Source of the DNA: Folioceros fuciformis
Taxonomy: Eukaryota; Anthocerotophyta; Anthocerotopsida; Anthocerotales
Direction: 5' to 3'
Assembly (NCBI GenBank): GCA_049999805.1
Contig: JBNGIO010006373.1
Span: forward strand, 234,735-298,734
Length of the DNA: 64,000 nt
Shown: positions 58,440-64,000 of the stretch, piece after piece
Position numbering within the stretch: position 1 is the stretch's first letter
Layout of the letters: the number at the start of each line of letters is the position of its first letter
Notes under the pieces: generated by a model
Databases searched by the model: none
Told to the model about the DNA's origin: nothing
The model's input: only the letters and a program-made list of their open reading frames with translations
Translations under genes and position numbers: made by a program

Positions 58440-59284
58440 AAGCTTGCTATCAGAAGAAAGTTGATCATGTCTCAACACAGGAGATTCCACCAGGTAGGGC
58501 ACCCTCTTTTGGCGCCACTTTTGATCCCGAGATTTCGAAGGATTTGACGCTGGAGGTTTCTGGTCGTTCAGTGGTGGTTCTGGACGGCGCCGGTTTAGAT
58601 CTCTTACCAGAAAGGTTGCCTGGGCTGGATGCCCCTTCTGCATCTTGCGCACTTCAGATTGAAGGAGTTTTGGCCTAGATCGGTGGAGGTGAAATTGCAG
58701 GGGGGATCCGGCAGTTATGCGCATGTCCAACTTGCTGAGCAGCAAAACGGTTCCCCAACTGCCAACTTAAATCGAGTTTCTTATCGGGGGGCATTTCTGA
58801 CCCACCCAATGAAACTCAGTTGCAGTTTCTTTCACAAGGGTATGAAATGGTTCCCCCGTTTCTTACGGCGTTTCTGTCCTTTGATATCTTATTTTCCCGG
58901 CTTCCGAACAGACTTGGGGTATCTGATGGGGCCCACCTGGTGTGTTCCTCTGGATCTCCTGGCATACCTTTACAGCCCTCACCTGCAACTATTCAGTGCT
59001 CCTCGCCTCCTTATACGCAGCCTCTGGCGGTGGAGTGTCTAGTTTTTCCAGCTTTAGTCATCAAGCAAGAGCCCTTATCGCCGCACTTTCAACGTGACAA
59101 CCTTTGCCACTCAGCGTTACCTTTATCAGCAAGCTAGTGCTACTCCTCAAGAGCTATTTCAACTGGAGTGTCGTCATCTCCGTGATTATCTTAATCAGCT
59201 CTCTGAGTCGGTGCACTCAGTTGCCCAAGCAGTTCAACATCTTTCTACTGTTTATGGCCCTAGTAATCGTGGCATCGTTCACTA
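58440..59284 (+). pseudogene. Unidentified decayed coding region between primer site and gag
   Basis: Between the primer-binding site and gag a nearly continuous frame set encodes a Pro/Ser-rich protein (phrases SGRSVVVLDGAGLD near 58550, FLTAFLSFDILFSRLPNR near 58855-58910) and then a helical segment, ATPQELFQLECRHLRDYLNQ (59134-59193). Stops and frameshifts interrupt it. I do not recognise it. It could be an extra ORF of the copia element, a captured host fragment, or an older insertion in the leader. Confidence 0.45.
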
Positions 59285-59467
59285 GGTTGCTTGACTTTCT
59301 GGACTTTTATTCGTATACCATTTGAGTTGATCCTCTTCAAGATTTGATATATCAATATATATATATTTGAAGACTACTTGGCTTCTCGTCATAACTTGAA
59401 GTTAGCAGAGTCCTTCTTGTATTTCTTTTCTGCTTCTATCTAATCACTATTGTTTGCTTCTATCACG

Positions 59468-61000
59468 ATGGCTTCCTCATCAAACACGCCCCCTACTCCT
59501 ATCATCAATTATGTGAATGTGACTTCTGAATTCAAAGAGAAAGACCGTTTTGACGGCACTAAGTTCGAGATATGGTCCAAACGTATGCGTTCTGTCTTGA
59601 ATACTAGAGATCTACTTGGCATAGTTGATGGATCTATTACCAAACCTAATGGGCCTTCACCTGCCCACAACTCTTGGTTGAAACAAGACAAGCTAGCTAT
59701 GCATATCCTTATCTCGGGCCTCGATGAAGTCACTCTTCATCATCTTGATGGTGCTACTACTGCTGCTGAGGCTTGGTGGCAGCTAGTCGATATTTTTCAA
59801 TCTACCAATGTTATGACATTAGTAACAGCGCGCAACGAATTTTATTCTCTCCGCATGAATAATAATGAGAGCATTGGTACTTATGTTGGCAAGTTTCATT
59901 ATCTTCGGGCCCAGCTTGCTGCCTTAGGCACTCCCTTATCGGAATTCGAAGCTTGTGTCCAACTGCTGGCCTCCTTTCCTGCCAGCTTTCAAGCATTTGT
60001 GTCCTCTCAGAATGGCACTGTTCGAGAGGCTCATCAGGCGATAAAGGCTGGCCGCACACCCAACATTTCCATCTCCGAAATTGCCGGCGCTCTCCTTCAA
60101 GAGGAGGCTTCCAAATACAACGACGGCACTTCAAAGCATGGTGGTGAACGAGTTATGTTCATTAGCAAAGGCCGTCAATGCCACCAGCTCCACCAGCGAC
60201 GTCGTCCTCCTCCACCTGATAGGTGGCCCTTCACTGCGCCTTCTCCGGCTCCTGGTCGTGAACCTTCGGCATCCAAACCTACTAGTTCCGGCCGCAAGCC
60301 CGGTACCTACAACTGGTGTCAAATTCCAGGCCACTGGGAGCCTGATTGTCGCAAGAAGAAAGCTGGCGAGCCTCGACGTCCATCCAAGACTGCCAATACG
60401 GCCTCGACCTCCAAGCAGAAACAGGCCGACATTGCCCTCACAATCTGCTTGGCAGCTTTTGAGTATAAGACCTCTTGGCTAATGGATTCCGCTGCCTCCG
60501 CGCATATATGCTGCCATCGTCATATGTTTTCTTATTATCTCCCTGCCAAAGATCAACGTTTTGTTCTTCTCAGCGACGACTCTGGCCTTACTATTGCGGG
60601 CACTGGCACTATTACTTTTACTCTTGAAGATGGTTATGTGTTTCTTCTAAGTGATCTGCTGCATGTTCCGCAAATGGCGAAGAATCTTATTTCTGTTCGA
60701 CACTTGGTGAAGGACAGTACATTCCGGCTAGAATTTGGAAGAGGCGATTGCCTCCTCACAAGATCTGTTGCTCCTGGTCGCGTGGTTGCCAGAGGTCGTC
60801 CGCGACATGATCTCTATGTCTTCTCCACCGTACGAGTGATCACGGCTTCCTCGACCCCAGCTTCCGCCATGGCAACTGCGGTTGACAAAGGGAGTTCTCG
60901 CAAAGGCGACTCCCTATTATGGCATTCTTGGCTTGGACATATTAATCATGCTAAGCTTCTCGAGATGTCTAAGCAGGATTTAGGGATAAGCTACCTCACT
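59468..61000 (+). pseudogene. Copia gag and protease
   Basis: The ATG at 59468 opens a copia gag: SEFKEKDRFDGTKFEIWSKR is the typical N-terminal fold, followed by the helical UBN2 region. The zinc knuckle near 60310-60345 has lost its first Cys (Tyr-Asn-Trp-Cys instead of Cys-x-x-Cys). The protease motif is DSAAS at 60485-60499 instead of DSGAS. The frame then passes into the GAG-pre-integrase block (LLWHSWLGHINHAKLLEM) and breaks at about 60985. Confidence 0.85.
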
Positions 61001-61790
61001 TTTCACAGACTCCACTATTATGTGAACCTTGTATATATGCTAAACAGCGTAGCTTCCCCCATCCTACTCTCCTTGCCCGTCATGCTACTCAGCCCTTGGA
61101 GTTGGTCCATGTTGATCTTTGTGGTCCACTTCCCGTCCTTTCACTTGGCGGCGCACTGCATTTTATGACTATTGTTGACGACTATAGTCGCTATACCTTT
61201 GCTATTCCACTCAAGTCGAAGAGTGACTCCTTCGGCTCCTTTGCTCCTTTTGTCACTATGGCCGAGCTGCAAACCGTTTGCAAGCTTCGGTGTATTAGAT
61301 TTGACAATGCAGGGGCATTAAATAACCGGCAATGTAAGAATTTTTGTCTTGAGAGGGGGATTCTCCGTCAATTTACGGTTCCCTACACTTCCCAGCAGAG
61401 TGGGGTTGTTGAAAAGGCCAACGGCGATTTGCTCGCCATGGCCCACGCTATGCTAGCCTGTGCTCAGCTCCCCAAACCCTTTTGGGCCGAAGCGATAAAT
61501 ACTGCAGTGTATCTCCGCAGCAGGGTACTTTCCAAGTCCGTTCCTGACCAGACACCCTTTGAGTCATGGCATGGATATAAGCGTCTTACTACTCATCTTC
61601 GGATTTTTGGCTACCCCGTCTATGCTAATATTCCTTCTTAGCTTCTCGACAAGCTTTCTGCTCGTGCTCGCAAGCTGGTATTTGTTGGCTATGGCGAGGA
61701 TTGTAAGGCTTATAAACTGGTTGACTTGGATACCCATGCTATTGTATATGCTCGCACTGTCACTTCTGATGAGGCTTGGTTAGCATTTGC
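61000..61790 (+). pseudogene. Copia integrase
   Basis: The zinc-binding CxxC (CEPCIYAKQ, about 61023-61050) lies in a different frame from the preceding gag-protease. The core has all three acidic residues: D in VHVDLCGPL, D in RFDNAGAL, E in GVVEKANG. The stop at 61639-61641 interrupts the part that continues as KLVFVGYGEDCKAYKL. Confidence 0.85.
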
Positions 61791-62235
61791 TCGTTCTGAG
61801 TCCATGGATTCTACTTCGGCTCCTTCAGACGACACGGCTTCTTCCGACCCAGGTGACCTTATGCCTGAGTTTTTGACTCAGCCCTCTGTTTTCCCGGACT
61901 TTGGTCTTGCACCCACTGCTCCATCCTTGGCCTCTTCACCTCAAGCAGCACCTATCCCTATTGTTCCTGCTCGAGAGGGGGAAGATGAACACACCATTGT
62001 TGATCCTTATGAAAACAGAGAAGACTTTGGTGCTCTTAATCCACAAGACCCAGAGACTGTTCCTGCTCCACCTTGTCCTGTAATACTTGATCCAGCCCTT
62101 GAGCAAAGATATCCTTTGCGTCATCATCAACCGAGACACCTTTGGAATGAGATCCGCTTTGATTTAGAGTTCAATCAAGCTGCCTACACCACCACTGCTG
62201 CAGGTCACTTCAACGCCTTTAGTGTTGCCCCTTAA

Positions 62236-62958
62236 GAGGGAGATCCTCTCACTCTGCAAGAGGCATATTCGCAGCCCGATGCAGCTAAGTGGAAGTTCGC
62301 TATTGATGATGAATATAATTCTCTTATCAAAAATAATACTTGGACTCTAGTAAACTTGCCGAAAGGCAGAACTACTGTCAAATGCAAGTGGGTTCTCAAA
62401 ACTAAATTCCAAGAGGTTGAACCTCATATTCGCTACAAGGCGAGACTAGTGGCTAAGGGTTATACATAGAAAGAAGGAGTGGACTATCGGGGCGATAAGG
62501 TTTATTCACCTATAGTCAAGGCTGCTTCCGTGAGAATGCTCCTGGCTTTATGTGACGAGCTTAATCTGGAAATTTATCAGCTTGATGTTTTTACTACTTT
62601 CCTTTATGGTCATCTGCAAGAAGAGATCTATATGGATCAACCAGAAGACTACGAAGATAAGCAATATCCAAATAAGGTGTGTAAACTTATTCGTTCTATT
62701 TACGGACGAAAGCAAAGCCCACGTTTATGGTATGAGAGAATGGACTCTTACCTTAAGAAGATCGGTTTTATCCAAAGTGAAGCATACACCAATATCTATG
62801 TACTCCGCAAGGACAGCTCCTTTGTACTGGTTGCTCTTTATGTTGATGAATTAGTTATTCCTGGCAACAATATTGAACTAGTTAACAAGATTAAAGATGA
62901 CGTTAATAAAGAATTCGAGATAAGATTAAAGCAGACTTTCGTAAAGAATTCGAGATGA
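62236..62958 (+). pseudogene. Copia reverse transcriptase
   Basis: Copia RT blocks are clear: WVLKTKFQE, YKARLVAKGYT (then a stop at 62468-62470), YQLDVFTTFLYGHLQEEIYM, SIYGRKQSPRLWYERM. The catalytic YVDD is YVDE at 62839-62850, which removes the second metal-binding Asp. The 15-bp word TAAAGAATTCGAGAT occurs at 62907 and again at 62942; this 35-bp duplication shifts the frame. Confidence 0.88.
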
Positions 62959-63757
62959 AGGATCTCGGCAAATTTAAATATATTCTTGGTATGCATGTAC
63001 ATAGAGATACCACTGGTGCTATCTATCTCCATCAAGGAAGATATGTAGTTGGTAAGTTAAAACGCTTCAATTTGGAGAATGCACGTGCGGCAGCCACACC
63101 TGGCGCCGTAGGTGTTAAGCTTTCATTTGCTACGTGTCCATAATCAGAACAGGAAAAGAAAGAGATGGAAAATATTCCTTATCGTATGGGAGTTGGTACT
63201 CTCATGTTCTTAAGTAATCAGACTAGACTTAATATCTCAAATATTGTAAATGCTATTGCTCAGTTCTCAGAGAATCCAAGAAAGGATCACAGGGTTGCTC
63301 TTACGTGCATCATGCGGTACCTCAAGGGTACGCCAAATTATGGCCTCTGCTTCAAGCCTAGCGGAAAGAAGCATATGCTGCTGACATGCTTTGTTGATGC
63401 AGATTGGGCTTCAGATGCAGACACCCGAAAAAGTATCTCAACATATTGCTTTCTTGTTGGCTCCACTGTTGTTAATTGGTCTTGTTGAAAACAAGCTGCA
63501 ATATCACTTTTGTCAACGGAATCGGAGTACAAAGCACTCACTGAAGCCACGAAAGAAGTTGAATGGGAAAGAAAGCTATGTGAAGATTTAGATATGAAGC
63601 AGGAAGGACCAACAATTCTTAACTGTGACAATATGTCAGCCATTGGTCTTGTCGCTAATCATGTCTTTCATGCGCGCGCGAAGCATATTGAGATTCAACA
63701 CCATTATATTCATGACGTTGCTCAGAGGGGAATTTTTAAGGTACAGAATGTACCTGT
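62955..63757 (+). pseudogene. Copia RNase H and polyprotein end
   Basis: Blocks in order: MKDLGKFKYILGMHV, a LHQGRYV phrase, RMGVGTLMFLSNQTRLNIS, MRYLKGTPNYGL, FVDADWASDADTRKSISTYC, then after a stop STESEYKALTEATKEVEW and NHVFHARAKHIEIQHHYIHD. Stops at 63141-63143 and 63486-63488 break it. Similarity ends at about 63757. Confidence 0.88.
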
Positions 63758-64000
63758 GGGGTTAAAATATGGTAATCGGGGGTACCGCGAGGTCCACACA
63801 AGCCCTCTATGTTGTTGTAGCTCTGGGATTCGATCCCAAGGGAATGATTTGTGTTAAACTACACAGGTTAGCTTCTAAAGTCAATTAACACCTAAAGCTC
63901 GACTGACCCACACACACACGTCCAGTGCTCGGACCTTACCAAGCCCCCATACTTCTCACACCAGACGACCCCTCGACCCACCGGTCGCCCTAGGGACTAC
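63758..64000. other. Unrelated sequence replacing the copia 3' end
   Basis: The copia polyprotein ends abruptly and the remaining sequence is GC-richer, with GGGATTCGATCCCAAGGGAA at about 63819-63840 and a (CA)n run near 63910. It looks like the end of another repeat, perhaps an LTR, that continues outside the window. Confidence 0.4.

Larger units (their letters stand above)
57969..63757 (+). mobile_element. Ty1/copia retrotransposon, 3' truncated, coding frame broken
   Basis: Plus-strand element with order LTR, primer site, leader, gag, protease, integrase, RT, RNase H, which defines copia. The 3' LTR is not in the window; unrelated sequence begins at about 63758. The coding sequence is long and only lightly damaged: a frameshift near 60985, stops at 61639-61641, 62233-62235 and 62468-62470, a frame-breaking 35-bp duplication near 62907-62956, and stops at 63141-63143 and 63486-63488. 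Its left end lies against the truncated gypsy element, so it inserted there or was joined by recombination later. Confidence 0.85.

Noticed and set aside
62236-62958. Copia element as a domesticated gene
   Set aside because: Multiple stops, a frame-breaking duplication and loss of a catalytic Asp fit ordinary decay; nothing suggests selection to keep the frame.
63815-63845. tRNA-like T-arm (GGGATTCGATCCC)
   Set aside because: No acceptor, D or anticodon arm around it; likely a chance stem in a repeat.
1-64000. CRISPR arrays, bacterial operons, rRNA genes
   Set aside because: The window is eukaryotic nuclear DNA with spliced genes; the tandem repeats have no spacer structure and no rRNA sequence was seen.

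Overview
The window is nuclear DNA of a land plant: genes have many short introns (mostly about 60-180 bp, GT-AG), there is a DYW-class PPR protein, a sporopollenin-type polyketide synthase, a WAT1-type transporter and plant-type retrotransposons. The PPR protein ends in GRP instead of DYW. That variant class (DYW:KP, also called GRP-type) is known from hornworts, ferns and lycophytes other than Selaginella, which also do U-to-C organelle RNA editing. With such compact introns a hornwort is the best guess, but a lycophyte or fern cannot be excluded.

Layout: 1-326 is the 3' end of the PPR-DYW:GRP gene (+). 858-25380 is one very large gene (+) for midasin/MDN1, the dynein-like AAA ATPase of 60S ribosome assembly. 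Its upstream region carries a telo-box and two site II elements, as ribosome-biogenesis genes often do, and its first exon has a 100-N gap. 25959-27702 is a WAT1-related EamA transporter (+). 28125-30000 is an ASCL/LAP5-type type III polyketide synthase (-). 30-36 kb is a gene-poor stretch with a dead PPR gene, a LINE remnant and short repeats. 36121-36533 is a small unknown gene (+), 36778-39238 a CCDC22 homologue (+), 39824-41135 an ARL8 GTPase (+), and 41918-51425 the nucleoporin NUP205 (-).

52-64 kb is a repeat and retrotransposon block. It holds minisatellites, then a decayed Ty3/gypsy element on the minus strand (about 54.5-58.0 kb) that carries a cytosine-5 DNA methyltransferase domain between protease and reverse transcriptase, and a PHD-finger-like zinc module after RNase H. 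It is broken by a LINE fragment. A Ty1/copia element on the plus strand (about 58.0-63.76 kb) abuts it and is itself cut off by unrelated sequence at the window end.

The host genes are mostly housekeeping (ribosome assembly, nuclear pore, endolysosomal traffic) and do not form a functional cluster. The most unusual content is the gypsy element with a methylation writer and a chromatin-reader-like module, followed by the GRP-type PPR editing factor.
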